Below, one piece after another: positions 53,601 through 61,650 of a DNA stretch of 64,000 nt (the first letter of the stretch is position 1; each line of letters begins with the position of its first letter). Position numbers and translations under genes: made by a program. The DNA is taken from NCBI GenBank assembly GCA_937922595.1, contig CALAIY010000028.1, forward strand, positions 30,422-94,421. Direction: 5' to 3'. Origin of the DNA: an uncultured Verrucomicrobiales bacterium (GTDB lineage Bacteria; Verrucomicrobiota; Verrucomicrobiia; Verrucomicrobiales; DEV007). A model generated the notes under the pieces. The model saw only the letters and a program-made list of their open reading frames with translations, made no database searches and had not been told where the DNA came from.

Positions 53601-54615
53601 CTTGCCCGCCTAATTTAGTAGCGACGGTGCCACCGCGACTTGTAAATTCGGTGGTCGCCCGCGGAGCAATGCAGGCAAGTTCTTCGTCATTAAACTGCGG
53701 AAATACGGCGGAAAGTGAGACGTTGGCAGGGTGCCCGCGGTAGCGCTGGTATTCGCCCTTCACGGGAGTTCGCTCGCTGAGTGCTTTTGCATCATCCTCG
53801 AATGCAAATCTTGGGATCGCATTGAAGCCTCCGGCGGTTGTGATGCCTCCTTCAACGGGGAAGGAATGCCCCACAGCGGTATTCACATTCACCTTGCTGG
53901 TCTCATCATCTGCCCAGAAGGCGATGCGACCGATAATGGGGTTTCTTTCGGATGCGCCAGGGATGCTCACTTTTTGTCCGGGTCGGCCTTGGGCGTCTTG
54001 GCTGAAACCATCACTTATCGGGGCTACCTGGGTGCCGTCTTCCAGGACATAGAGCCACTTTACCGGCATGGGAAGCTTGCTTGCGGTGCCATCGGGAACG
54101 GTGGTTTCCCCGGCTCCGATTTCGAAACCTAGAACGCTATTGTCCTCAGCGGCGGCGGGATCCGCTATGGGGTAGCGAAGACCTTCGGGCGCATTGAGGT
54201 CGATGTATTCACTGACAGCTTGCTCCCAATTTTCCGGGATACGATCTTCAGTCGTGGGGTCGTAAGTCCCTCCGCTAGAGATCATGGAGGCGGCGGAAAA
54301 GAGTTTATATCTTGTGGAGGGGCTGCCGTCCACATTGTAAGTGCGGATCATACCAGGTTGGCTCGCCCAGACGGGAGATACCTCGTTAGTGGTCGCTTCA
54401 AGAATTTGAACCTGAATGGTATCGGCAGCGAGCTGAGCGAGGCGGCGGGCTGCGAGGGCACGTCCTCCAATATCTGCGGTGACAAGCTCGGTGCGGGTGC
54501 GTGCGAGGAAGGCAAGCGTGAGCACGGCAACCAGAACAAGGAGCGCGAGAACCAAAATGACGGCGGCACCCGATTCTTTTGCGGGACGTTGAGTGGATGG
54601 GCGGCGGTGGAGCAT
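50629..54615 (-). CDS. Verru_Chthon cassette protein A (very large exported subunit)
   Basis: A 1328-residue protein, the size expected of Verru_Chthon A. The N-terminus is a GspK/PilX-like membrane helix (AAVILVLALLVLVAVLTLAFL, ~17-37) preceded by Glu-Ser-Gly and followed by RTRTELVTADIGG. The large remainder is beta-rich and Pro-rich, with recurrent KVNVNTA-type motifs (SKVNVNTAVG at ~239; GKVNLNTAIV near 1140), a pattern shared with GspK-like minor pseudopilins. It probably forms the tip or cargo of a type II/IV-like filament. It starts 6 nt after protein C and overlaps protein D by 1 nt. Confidence 0.88.
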   Translation of the reverse strand: MLHRRPSTQRPAKESGAAVILVLALLVLVAVLTLAFLARTRTELVTADIGGRALAARRLAQLAADTIQVQILEATTNEVSPVWASQPGMIRTYNVDGSPSTRYKLFSAASMISSGGTYDPTTEDRIPENWEQAVSEYIDLNAPEGLRYPIADPAAAEDNSVLGFEIGAGETTVPDGTASKLPMPVKWLYVLEDGTQVAPISDGFSQDAQGRPGQKVSIPGASERNPIIGRIAFWADDETSKVNVNTAVGHSFPVEGGITTAGGFNAIPRFAFEDDAKALSERTPVKGEYQRYRGHPANVSLSAVFPQFNDEELACIAPRATTEFTSRGGTVATKLGGQASISKERLYSSVDELAFNAQRENSKVNSSEINKRRFFLTTRSSSPDLTPFGTPKISLVPGDVEGRVTPERKLASFSATLRPRTGATSFRQDPYYFTRTNALDPSIDLGSPEPSNKPNERLFGYLQRMLDTQVPGFVGKPFSDKFGKRNAYQLGLSIYDYIRASHLTGSDFAPNGVIYPTIDDRAPEDTKVAGYGRMEILTEFGIALIPIAEPISRLKAVREGESISTRRFTVREYAAIALWEAFVPGQGYPAYGQDFIIKIEGLSKLGIRVKAGSFVASEQDPSRPLTSNMVALFPPEAEAKMLCQTETTGFADAQRGWGGVLPPSVYLTDPDGKARTLAPPGKELDAKNYPFFGKLVVYFPVNDSEDDDESKKEIPSFEIGAFAPPANGENSLPVEISITYESSDGSGVNLARYKAEIGGVRSLTADTIIPPIAFPESPPQELEERIGNVVGGNEGNPGLWRKLLDSQDVVRTSQMINALGLPKDRGDLRITAPSIFALDPALPRLLPRPDMVIADLTDILDNDLTLLDFRSLHSFTTNTGLIYPVQNPQFDSGSGKTTFRYSPLIGGFSSEYAGVAPPSEYKSDAPLFMTNWSNIIDGALAVNASNSPGDWDNGAGLARPGPYLNFPDEGHHLGGPGSTDAYYDPFTNEGAVRSGAETGSDRFPSAVMFGSLPTGVYAEDGQPSRPWETLLFSPSPASGEEHFSYALENSPEEEVRIPDHALLEFFRAPVVRPYALSFPAASSGKVNLNTAIVPFTYLRRETALHAALESERVTTPSNSKAIFTSYNGQSSGDFLGGSIYSPVDIQLTLDGIRRRFDEGELYRYPSEICDIFLVPQVKEFNSYDENTFNGYWKDIRQTGLVGDNERERPYASLYPKLTTKSNSYVVHVRAQVIRKARSGKVDEFDSEVDSIGGEWRGSFHLERTLPPSEPGIPDYAQELRFPTDQGGAPPSLEKFHRIRIERVERFAPALADEKLRRRSDGGGLRGLL

Positions 54616-54621
54616 CGTGGG

Positions 54622-55716
54622 CTAATTCCCGGAGCTAGTGGCGAGGTCTTCCCGCCAGCGGGAGTTTTTCAAAACGACGTCGCCACGAAATATCTTATAG
54701 GTAACGTCGTTTTCAGTGAGGCGTTCCCCAAGGGTTTCGAGGTCGGATTCGAGAGCGGCTTCAGAGGCTTTGCGAAAGTAGCTTTCGAGGCCGAGGACAT
54801 TGGCGACGTTTTTCCCCCAGTCGCGGTCGAGGCGGGCGGCGGAGCGCTCGTCGATAGCGACGACGATGACTTCAACGACGGGTGGGAGTTGGTGGCGGGT
54901 GATGCGGGCGAGCTTCGTGCCCGCAGCGCTGTTATTGGTAGCTTTGCGGGAGTCGTAGCGGTAATCGGGGGCGATGATGGAGGGCTCCACGAAGGCAGGA
55001 TCTTTGGGGCGGATGACGAGGGCGATGATATTGTCCGCGAGGATGTGGCGGTCGATTTCATCGCCGCCGTTTAGCTGAAGCTTATCGATCCAGGCACTGG
55101 TATTGGTGGACTCGCCTTCGCCTTGAGTCCCATCGGCGTAGCCTTCGTAGACGCGGTTTTTCTCGGTAGGCTGAAGAATTTCGACGAGGCGGAAGCGGGC
55201 GGGCTGATCCTTGGCTCCCGAACTCCGAAGAAACGCAGGCGCGTAGTCATCTGGAGTACCGTATTCGATGTAAAATCCAGTGGCATTGAGAAGCCCCGGC
55301 AGCGCGGCAAGATCACCCTCGGGTGTACTGGCGATTCCCCGCGTGGCATGAAAAAGAACGGCGTGGCCGCCCGCGCCAGTCGTCTGCGGAGCTTGGGGAA
55401 TGACCTGATCGGCACGCCCGCAAAGAAAGTGGAGATCAGAAGTGTAGGCGAAGACGTCCTCACTATCGACAGGGTCTTCAGAGGTGTAATCCAGGTAAGG
55501 AAACAGCGTGGCCTGGGCGAGACGCTCAGCGATTTCAGTAAAAGCAGCGCGGCCTTCGGAAAAGGATTCAATGCGCGAGCCTGCTTGGTTGTAGACATTA
55601 CTCACCACATTCACCATCTGGAAAACGACGATGAGCAGGACGCTAAAGAGCGCAGACGCGGCAAGCAGCTCGATAAGAGTGAAGCCTGCTATCGAATGAG
55701 AAGAACGTCGTTTCAT
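54622..55716 (-). CDS. Verru_Chthon cassette protein C (pseudopilin-like)
   Basis: A 364-residue protein with a prepilin leader ending in Gly and mature start FTLIELLAASALFSVLL. The globular domain begins after VSNVYNQAGSRIESFSEGRAAF (short stretches), like GspJ-type minor pseudopilins, and includes DNIIALVIRPKDP and LPPVVEVIVVAIDERSAARLD. It overlaps protein B by 4 nt (ATGA) and is 6 nt from protein A, so the cassette is one translationally coupled operon. Confidence 0.87.
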   Translation of the reverse strand: MKRRSSHSIAGFTLIELLAASALFSVLLIVVFQMVNVVSNVYNQAGSRIESFSEGRAAFTEIAERLAQATLFPYLDYTSEDPVDSEDVFAYTSDLHFLCGRADQVIPQAPQTTGAGGHAVLFHATRGIASTPEGDLAALPGLLNATGFYIEYGTPDDYAPAFLRSSGAKDQPARFRLVEILQPTEKNRVYEGYADGTQGEGESTNTSAWIDKLQLNGGDEIDRHILADNIIALVIRPKDPAFVEPSIIAPDYRYDSRKATNNSAAGTKLARITRHQLPPVVEVIVVAIDERSAARLDRDWGKNVANVLGLESYFRKASEAALESDLETLGERLTENDVTYKIFRGDVVLKNSRWREDLATSSGN

Positions 55717-56276
55717 GAGCTGATAGGAGTGGCTCGACGTCCATCATCTCCGATCGTGAGATGGAATCGAGCGAGGCGGATGCGGCCAAGATCGGGATCG
55801 TCTTTATTCGCTTGGCGACCAGCATTACTATCTCCCGCACGAAAAACGCTAATGCGATAGGTGACAAATCGCGGCTCGCCGGGATTTCCCCATTTCGATC
55901 CAGGAAGGGGCGCGGCGCGCTTCTGTAAAAGCTGGATATCCACTTCAAGAGCGGTCTCGGCATCTTCAGTATCCGCGTTTTCCCCAAGCGGAACGCCATC
56001 CCAACCATAATAGAGACGACGGGGAATTTTCGCCGTGACGTTCGTCCGTGCACGGCCTGCGGCCACATCAAAGGGCACCGCCCGAATCTTAGCTTCCACG
56101 TCGCGCAGAATCTGCCCCTCCAGAGTAAGCTTCTGGGCGGTATTTAGAGCATCGAGTCCAGCAGGCAGCGTGCCCATAAGCGCGACCATCACGAGCGAGA
56201 CGACCCCAAGCGCGAGGACGATCTCGATCAGGGTGAAGCCGTTTCGCCGGAGGCGTTCTGGTGCAGGTGATAGCAT
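55713..56276 (-). CDS. Verru_Chthon cassette protein B (pseudopilin-like)
   Basis: A 187-residue protein with leader RLRRNG and mature start FTLIEIVLALGVVSLVMVAL (Glu+5 present), resembling GspI/PilV minor pseudopilins. The domain contains TAQKLTLEGQILRDVEAKIR and RFVTYRISVFRAGD. First gene of the cassette; a tandem palindrome lies 42-75 nt upstream of its ATG. No secretin, ATPase or prepilin peptidase gene is in the window, so it must use a machine encoded elsewhere. Confidence 0.87.
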   Translation of the reverse strand: MLSPAPERLRRNGFTLIEIVLALGVVSLVMVALMGTLPAGLDALNTAQKLTLEGQILRDVEAKIRAVPFDVAAGRARTNVTAKIPRRLYYGWDGVPLGENADTEDAETALEVDIQLLQKRAAPLPGSKWGNPGEPRFVTYRISVFRAGDSNAGRQANKDDPDLGRIRLARFHLTIGDDGRRATPISS

Positions 56277-56317
56277 CGAATTAGGACAGTGCCTGCCGCA
56301 CAGGAAGGTGCAAGCCA

Positions 56318-56351
56318 GCGCGAATTAATCGCGCAATTCAGAATTGCGCGA
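56318..56351. promoter_or_regulatory. Tandem overlapping palindromes upstream of the Verru_Chthon cassette
   Basis: TCGCGCAATTC (56329-56339) and GAATTGCGCGA (56341-56351) form perfect 11-bp arms around a single A. A second inverted repeat GCGCGA-ATTAA-TCGCGC (56318-56334) shares one arm, so the half-site GCGCxAATT occurs three times. The layout fits cooperative binding of a dimeric regulator controlling the cassette or the tRNA-senB side. No T-tract follows, so a terminator is less likely. Confidence 0.5.
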
Positions 56352-56547
56352 GAAACGCATTTCTCCCCCATCACACCATACCGTAATCGTCACTTCTTCG
56401 CCAATCCTGAGCGCTTCCACAATGACAATGAATCACCACTATTCTTCACCACGGCGAACACCACCGCCCAAATTCCGCCCACTCAATGTGTAGACAGCCC
56501 AAAAATCCCGGATATAATCCGCCTCCCCAACCGGCACCCAACAAAAC

Positions 56548-56637
56548 GGAAGTGTGGCTGAGCCCGGTTTAAGGCACACGATTCGAAATCGTGCGTAGGG
56601 AAACCTACCCTGGGTTCGAATCCCAGCGCTTCCGCCA
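56548..56637 (+). tRNA. tRNA-Ser, anticodon CGA
   Basis: Ninety nucleotides with the class II shape: acceptor GGAAGTG pairs with CGCTTCC, discriminator G, encoded CCA at 56635-56637, anticodon loop TTCGAAA (anticodon CGA at 56584-56586, reading UCG), a long variable arm GTAGGG-AAA-CCTAC, and T-loop TTCGAAT. The senB-like gene starts 10 nt after the CCA. Confidence 0.97.
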
Positions 56638-56647
56638 TTCACCGCCA

Positions 56648-57613
56648 ATGGACGCCCTCGTAGTCACCCCCTTCCCCGTCGGCTCGATGATGGGCAATTC
56701 CGTTTCGGCTCGCCGAATTGCAGAAATCCTTCGGAGCCTCGGCCTCGAAGCACAAGTCGCCGAATCTTACGCCAAGCAAGACGCGAAGTCCCTGCTAGCC
56801 CTCCACGCCCGGCGCTCCGCGCCAGCGATCCAAGCCTTTCACACTACCCACCCAGATCGCCCGATCTGCCTCCTCCTCCCGGGCTCAGACCTCCACCGCG
56901 ACCTTCCTGATGGCGATCCCACAGTTCTCGATACCATGGAGCTTGCCGATCTTCTCGTCATCGCCCAAGAAGGCTCTCTCGAAGCCATCCCCGAGAAATT
57001 CAGGCACAAAACACACATCATCCCCAAATCTGTAAACCTCCCTCTCACCCCAAGGGCTGCGCCCGAAACACCCATCTCCCGCGCCATCATCCTCTCCCAT
57101 CTGCGCGACCAAAAAGACCCGTTTCTCGCCGAGCAAGCCCTCCGCCTCCTCTCCGAAAAAAACTCCATTCACATCCACCACTTCGGAGCAGAAGCCTCCA
57201 CCGGCTTCGCCAACGAAGCCTGCGCCCGCACCGCACGAAACCCACGCTACACCTGGCATGGCGGCGTTGATCGCGAAGAAGCCGTAGCCGCACTCATCAC
57301 CTCCGATCTGCTCATCAACACCTCAAAAATGGAAGGCGGCTCAAATGCCATCGCCGAAGCCATCACCCTTCACCTCCCCGTGATCGCCACCAGCATCCCC
57401 GGCAATACCGGAATGCTCGGCCACTCCCATCCCGGCCTCTTCCCCACAGGTGACGTCCCAGCCCTCGCCGCCCTCCTTGAGCGCGCCTCCAGCGACCTCT
57501 CTTTCAGCCGATCCCTCGCCGCTGCCTCCACCACCCGCGCCCCCCTCTTCACCCGCCACGCGGAGACCGCCGGCTGGAAAGCCGCATTTCACTCCCTCGG
57601 AATCCTTTGCTAA
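56648..57613 (+). CDS. senB: SenB-like selenosugar synthase (TIGR04348-type glycosyltransferase)
   Basis: A 321-residue GT-B glycosyltransferase from ATG 56648. The N-terminal order VVTPFPVGSMMGNSVSARRIAEILRSLG (short parts), then LLALHARRSAPAIQAFHTTHPDRP and LPGSDLHRDLPDGD, and the C-terminal MEGGSNAIAEAI...VIATSIPGNTGMLG follow the pattern I know from SenB, which joins selenophosphate and a UDP-sugar to make a selenosugar in selenoneine synthesis. SenA and SelD partners are not in the window. Starts 10 nt after tRNA-Ser; murI follows after 29 nt. An unrelated glycosyltransferase role remains possible. Confidence 0.72.
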   Translation: MDALVVTPFPVGSMMGNSVSARRIAEILRSLGLEAQVAESYAKQDAKSLLALHARRSAPAIQAFHTTHPDRPICLLLPGSDLHRDLPDGDPTVLDTMELADLLVIAQEGSLEAIPEKFRHKTHIIPKSVNLPLTPRAAPETPISRAIILSHLRDQKDPFLAEQALRLLSEKNSIHIHHFGAEASTGFANEACARTARNPRYTWHGGVDREEAVAALITSDLLINTSKMEGGSNAIAEAITLHLPVIATSIPGNTGMLGHSHPGLFPTGDVPALAALLERASSDLSFSRSLAAASTTRAPLFTRHAETAGWKAAFHSLGILC

Positions 57614-57642
57614 GCACCCCACTCCCCGCTTCTCTCCCCGCC

Positions 57643-58452
57643 ATGCTTCCCATCGGTATCTTCGATTCTGGCGTCGGCGGACTCACCGTCGCCCGCGCCA
57701 TCCGCCGCGCCTTCCCCAGCGCACCCATCCTCTACTTTGGCGATACCGCCCGCGTCCCCTACGGCGGCAAAAGTCCCGAAACTGTCCGCCACTACGCCCA
57801 CGAAATTGGCGGCTACCTCACCCAGCACGGCGTCTCCTGCCTCGTCGTCGCCTGCAATACAGCATCCGCCCTCGCCCTCGATTCGCTAGCCACCACCTTC
57901 CCCCACACCCCAGTCCTCGGCGTCGTCGCCCCCGGAGCCCAAGCAGCCGTTTCAGCTTCGCGAAACGCCCACATCGGCATCATCGGCACCCGCGCCACCA
58001 TCGCCTCCCGCGCCTACGACCGCGCCATCCACGCCCTCGCCCCCGATTCCAAAATCACCGCCATCCCCTGCCCCCTCTTCGTCCCCCTCGTCGAAGAAAT
58101 GTGGCTCGAAGGCCCCATCACACAATCCATCATCGCCCGCTACCTCGATCCTCTCCTTACAGAAGGCATCGACACCCTCGTCCTCGGCTGCACCCACTAC
58201 CCCTTCCTCGAAAAAGCCATCGCCCAACACTGCGGGACATCCGTGACCATCGTCGATTCCGCCACCGCCACCGCCACCGCCCTCACGAAAACCCTAAAAA
58301 ACACCCCCCCCACATCCTCATCCCCCCCATCCCTCGACGTCGTCCTCACCGACACCCCAGTTCAATTCCTTGAGCTCGCCAACGCCCACCTAAACCTCCA
58401 AATCTTATCCGAAAAAATCTCCCTCATCCCCCCCGATAAACTCACTTCATAA
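57643..58452 (+). CDS. murI: Glutamate racemase
   Basis: A 269-residue protein from ATG 57643. It has the two-cysteine racemase arrangement: Cys71 in VVACNTASA and Cys183 in LGCTHYPFLE, plus IGIFDSGVGGLTVARAI and FGDTARVPYGGKS near the start. It converts L- to D-glutamate for peptidoglycan. The C-terminus is slightly extended with a Thr/Ser/Pro-rich loop (~225-235). Short spacing to the upstream gene suggests one transcript with senB. Confidence 0.95.
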   Translation: MLPIGIFDSGVGGLTVARAIRRAFPSAPILYFGDTARVPYGGKSPETVRHYAHEIGGYLTQHGVSCLVVACNTASALALDSLATTFPHTPVLGVVAPGAQAAVSASRNAHIGIIGTRATIASRAYDRAIHALAPDSKITAIPCPLFVPLVEEMWLEGPITQSIIARYLDPLLTEGIDTLVLGCTHYPFLEKAIAQHCGTSVTIVDSATATATALTKTLKNTPPTSSSPPSLDVVLTDTPVQFLELANAHLNLQILSEKISLIPPDKLTS

Positions 58453-58543
58453 ACCCCAATCCTATAAACCCCTCATTGCATAAAATGCTCACAGGGTCTA
58501 AATTCTAGGTTTTCTAGAAAAACCCCTCCTCGAGTATAAACGC

Positions 58544-61105
58544 ATGCCTGCCCCTTCTTTTCCCAGCTCTGGAGTCAATCCTCTCTCGATTCCCCTCGAC
58601 CTTCCGGACCTCTGGCAACAAGAAGCAGTCCACGCCCTCCGCGACGGCAAAGACGTCGTCGTCCACGCCCCCACCGGAGCCGGCAAGACCCGCATCTTCG
58701 AACTCTACCGAGAAGACATCGCCAAAAAAGGCCAGACGATCTACACCGTCCCCACCCGCGCCCTTGCCAATGACAAGCACGCAGAATGGAAAGCCGCCGG
58801 CCTCGACATCGGCATCGCCACCGGCGACCTCGCTGAAAACACCAGCGCCCCCATCGTCATCGCGACCCTCGAGACCCAGCGCGAAAAATTCCTCCTCGGA
58901 GAAGGCCCCGCCCTCCTTGTAGTCGACGAATACCAACTCATCTCCGATGGCTCCCGCGGCCTCAATTACGAACTCTGCATCGCCCTCGCCGACCCAGAAA
59001 AAACCCAGCTCCTCCTCCTCAGCGGCTCCGTAGAAAACCCACACGATATCGTCACCTGGCTCACCCGCCTCAATCGCGACACCCACCTCATCAGCACCCA
59101 AGAACGCCCCGTCCCGCTCGATCACATCTCCAGCGACGACATGCCCTACTCCGCCCCCAAAAGCATCACCGGCTTCTGGCCCCGAATCGCCGTCGACACC
59201 CTCGTATCCGAATACGGCCCCCTTCTCATCTTCGCCCCCCGCCGCATCGCAGCAGAAGCCATCGCCACCAAGATCGCCGCAGCCCTCCCCCCCTCCCAAA
59301 TTCCCAGCCTCTCCCCCGAGCAGCAACGCGCCTGCGGCAAAGACCTCCCCGCCCTCCTCGAAAAAGGCGTCGCCTTCCACCACAGCGGCCTCAGCTACGG
59401 AGCACGCGCCGGCGTCATCGAGCCCCTCGCCAAAGCCGGCCTCCTTCGCGTCATCGTCGCCACCACCGGCCTCTCTGCCGGCATCAATTTCTCCGTCCGA
59501 TCCGTAATTGTCACCGAGCGCGATTACCTCGATCGCAACGGCTCCCGCCGCGAACTCCAACCCGACGAACTCCTCCAAATGTTCGGCCGCGCCGGCCGCC
59601 GCGGCCTCGATTCCATCGGCTACGCCATCGCCACCCGCACCAGCCCCAGCCTCCACGAAGCCTCCCCCAAAAAAATCCGCCGAGCCAATAGAATCGATTG
59701 GCCCACCCTCCTCCGCGTCATGGCCGCCGCCGCCGATGAAGGTCGATCCCCCTTCGAAGCCGCCCGTAGCCTCTGCCAATACCTCTTCAGCGAGCAGCGC
59801 ATTAGAATCGGCTTCAACCAAACCGATTACGACGCCCCCCCCGCCCAAGACATCATCCAATCCGAGCCCGCTCTCGCCATCCCCGGCCCCAACGAACCCC
59901 TCTTTGGCCTCGCCCCCACCCGCGAAGAAATCTACAACAGCAACTGCGTCTGGGAAGATAAAAACCGCGCCCGCGTCGTCCAAATCCCCCTCGAACTCGC
60001 CACCATCTTCTTCCGCAATTCCCTACGCCCCGCACTCCTCGTCTTCGAATTCGTCGCCACCACCTTCCCCCACGGACGCGTCTGCCGCCTCAAGCACGAA
60101 GAAGGAGGCCACTACTACGGCAAAGAAATCGCCCTCGGCTACAAACTAGAAAACGGCCGCTACACCCTCACCAAAAACATCCGCCGCTTCCTCGGCGTCG
60201 AAAAACAAGAAACCTTCACCTACGATGGCCTCGAAGGAAACATCCTCGCCAAACTCCAAGAACACTACTTCATGAACGGACGCGTCGTCGACATCGGCGA
60301 AGTAAAAGGCGTCTTCCGCGTCCGGCTGGACTTCTCAAAAACACCCACCGAAGTCTACGAAGACGAATCCGGCGTCTACCTCGTCGACCCTGAAGAACGC
60401 ACCGTCGCCGTCCACCACGACACCACCCTCATCGATCACTTCGCCGGCGACAAAAGCACCCACCAAGCCGCCAAAGACTCCCCCGCCTTCGCCTGGCGCG
60501 CCCTCGGCCTCATCGACTCCTCAGGTAAGCCCACCCCCCGCGGCACCATCTTCAGCTTCTTCCAAGGCGGCGAAGGCCTCGCCATCGCCGCAGCCCTCGA
60601 AGACCCCACCTACCACCCAGGCGAAATCGTAGCAGACATCGCCAACCTCCGCGCCGGCTCCCGCTTCGATGAATTCCTCCACGGAGGCGACCCCGGAGCA
60701 GGCAGCGATCGCCTCGCCCTCATCTGCCGCAATACCTACGGCACCGTCTCCCACGAAGGCTACCTCACCTTCGGCCTCCCCCCAAATTACGGAGACGGAG
60801 CCGCCGAAGCCATCGCAGAGACCATCCAGCGCGGCGGCATCGCCACCGGCCTCGCCGGAAAAATGCAAGGCATCGGCGCCGGCGACATCGAACGCGTCCT
60901 CACCGAATGGCTCAGCCTCCTTCGCCACATCGTCTCCGCCCCCTTCTGCGACTGGGACCGCTGGGAGCTCCTCCAGCGCACCGCCCAAGAAGCCCTCACC
61001 GCCTACGCCTCCTACAGCCCCACCAGCCGCATCCACCGCTTCCCCCCCGGCACCCTGGAAAACTTCACCCAGCACCCCGTCCAATTCTCCTCCCACCCCC
61101 AATAA
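58544..61105 (+). CDS. Ski2-like DEAD/DEAH-box helicase
   Basis: An 853-residue SF2 helicase. Motif I APTGAGKT (42-49), motif Ia PTRALANDK, motif II with the variant DEYQ (128-131) in place of DExH/D, motif III SGS, motif V TTGLSAGIN and motif VI QMFGRAGRRG. The Gln-rich 'W-Q-Q-E-A' Q-motif is at 24-28, and the 'GRAGR-RG' motif points to the Ski2 family. The C-terminal ~400 residues include a beta-barrel-like region and a helical end with no close match I recognise. Likely RNA or DNA unwinding in decay or repair. It follows murI by 91 nt. Confidence 0.87.
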   Translation: MPAPSFPSSGVNPLSIPLDLPDLWQQEAVHALRDGKDVVVHAPTGAGKTRIFELYREDIAKKGQTIYTVPTRALANDKHAEWKAAGLDIGIATGDLAENTSAPIVIATLETQREKFLLGEGPALLVVDEYQLISDGSRGLNYELCIALADPEKTQLLLLSGSVENPHDIVTWLTRLNRDTHLISTQERPVPLDHISSDDMPYSAPKSITGFWPRIAVDTLVSEYGPLLIFAPRRIAAEAIATKIAAALPPSQIPSLSPEQQRACGKDLPALLEKGVAFHHSGLSYGARAGVIEPLAKAGLLRVIVATTGLSAGINFSVRSVIVTERDYLDRNGSRRELQPDELLQMFGRAGRRGLDSIGYAIATRTSPSLHEASPKKIRRANRIDWPTLLRVMAAAADEGRSPFEAARSLCQYLFSEQRIRIGFNQTDYDAPPAQDIIQSEPALAIPGPNEPLFGLAPTREEIYNSNCVWEDKNRARVVQIPLELATIFFRNSLRPALLVFEFVATTFPHGRVCRLKHEEGGHYYGKEIALGYKLENGRYTLTKNIRRFLGVEKQETFTYDGLEGNILAKLQEHYFMNGRVVDIGEVKGVFRVRLDFSKTPTEVYEDESGVYLVDPEERTVAVHHDTTLIDHFAGDKSTHQAAKDSPAFAWRALGLIDSSGKPTPRGTIFSFFQGGEGLAIAAALEDPTYHPGEIVADIANLRAGSRFDEFLHGGDPGAGSDRLALICRNTYGTVSHEGYLTFGLPPNYGDGAAEAIAETIQRGGIATGLAGKMQGIGAGDIERVLTEWLSLLRHIVSAPFCDWDRWELLQRTAQEALTAYASYSPTSRIHRFPPGTLENFTQHPVQFSSHPQ

Positions 61106-61351
61106 GGAAGACATCCAAGAAAACATGCGGACGTACACCTTTAATAGCGTCGCCACGAGGTAGGCGGAGGCAAGGCCGGTTCCGAGGTGCTGAGGCATCA
61201 AGTCACGATATCATGTGTGTCGATTTGCCCGCCGAACCAGCCTCCAGCGAGAGAGGTTCGGCAGCGCTTCGGGGGGGATCTCCCTCAGCAGTCAGGCCAA
61301 AAAATAAATCACGTTGTAAAACCCCAATTGGGCCAAAAAATACATCCGACA

Positions 61352-61612
61352 TTGCAGCCCGACTCCTTCCTCCTCATTTTCATCGTAGCCAATGTGGCGC
61401 TCGCGCTTACAGCCGGTTCGCTCGCCGAAAGATTCACGCGCTCAGACAACCTTGCAATGAAGATGCATCGAAAGCACTCGAGTAAATGGTTTATCTTTCC
61501 TGAACCAGCGCTACGTGAGCATCGAGTCCGGGCGAATCGAATGGCGCTCAAATGGTCTGGGGCGGTCAATACTCTTGGCGGCTTGGCGGTATTGCTATTC
61601 GTAGGGAATTAG
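61352..61612 (+). CDS. Possible small two-helix membrane protein (start uncertain)
   Basis: An 86-residue frame from TTG 61352 with two membrane segments (LLIFIVANVALALTAG near 7-22 and a second at the end, VNTLGGLAVLLFV) and a charged loop (ERFTRSDNLAMKMHRKHSSKWF). Its upstream in-frame part is unlike protein. No ATG is suitable and no ribosome site is evident. The 246 nt before it (61106-61351) hold nothing I can identify. The gene is plausible but unproven. Confidence 0.45.
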   Translation: MQPDSFLLIFIVANVALALTAGSLAERFTRSDNLAMKMHRKHSSKWFIFPEPALREHRVRANRMALKWSGAVNTLGGLAVLLFVGN

Positions 61613-61650
61613 GGCTCGCATACCATGTTTGTGACGCCTTTAATCCTCAC

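Noticed and set aside
54220..55074. 284-codon frame on the plus strand opposite cassette proteins A and C
   Set aside because: Spans two genuine convergently read genes and has no motif; an antisense artefact of high GC in third positions.
58514..59983. 489-codon frame on the minus strand opposite the helicase
   Set aside because: Composed largely of Gly, Glu, Ala and Val, a mirror of the helicase codon usage; the plus strand has all helicase motifs.
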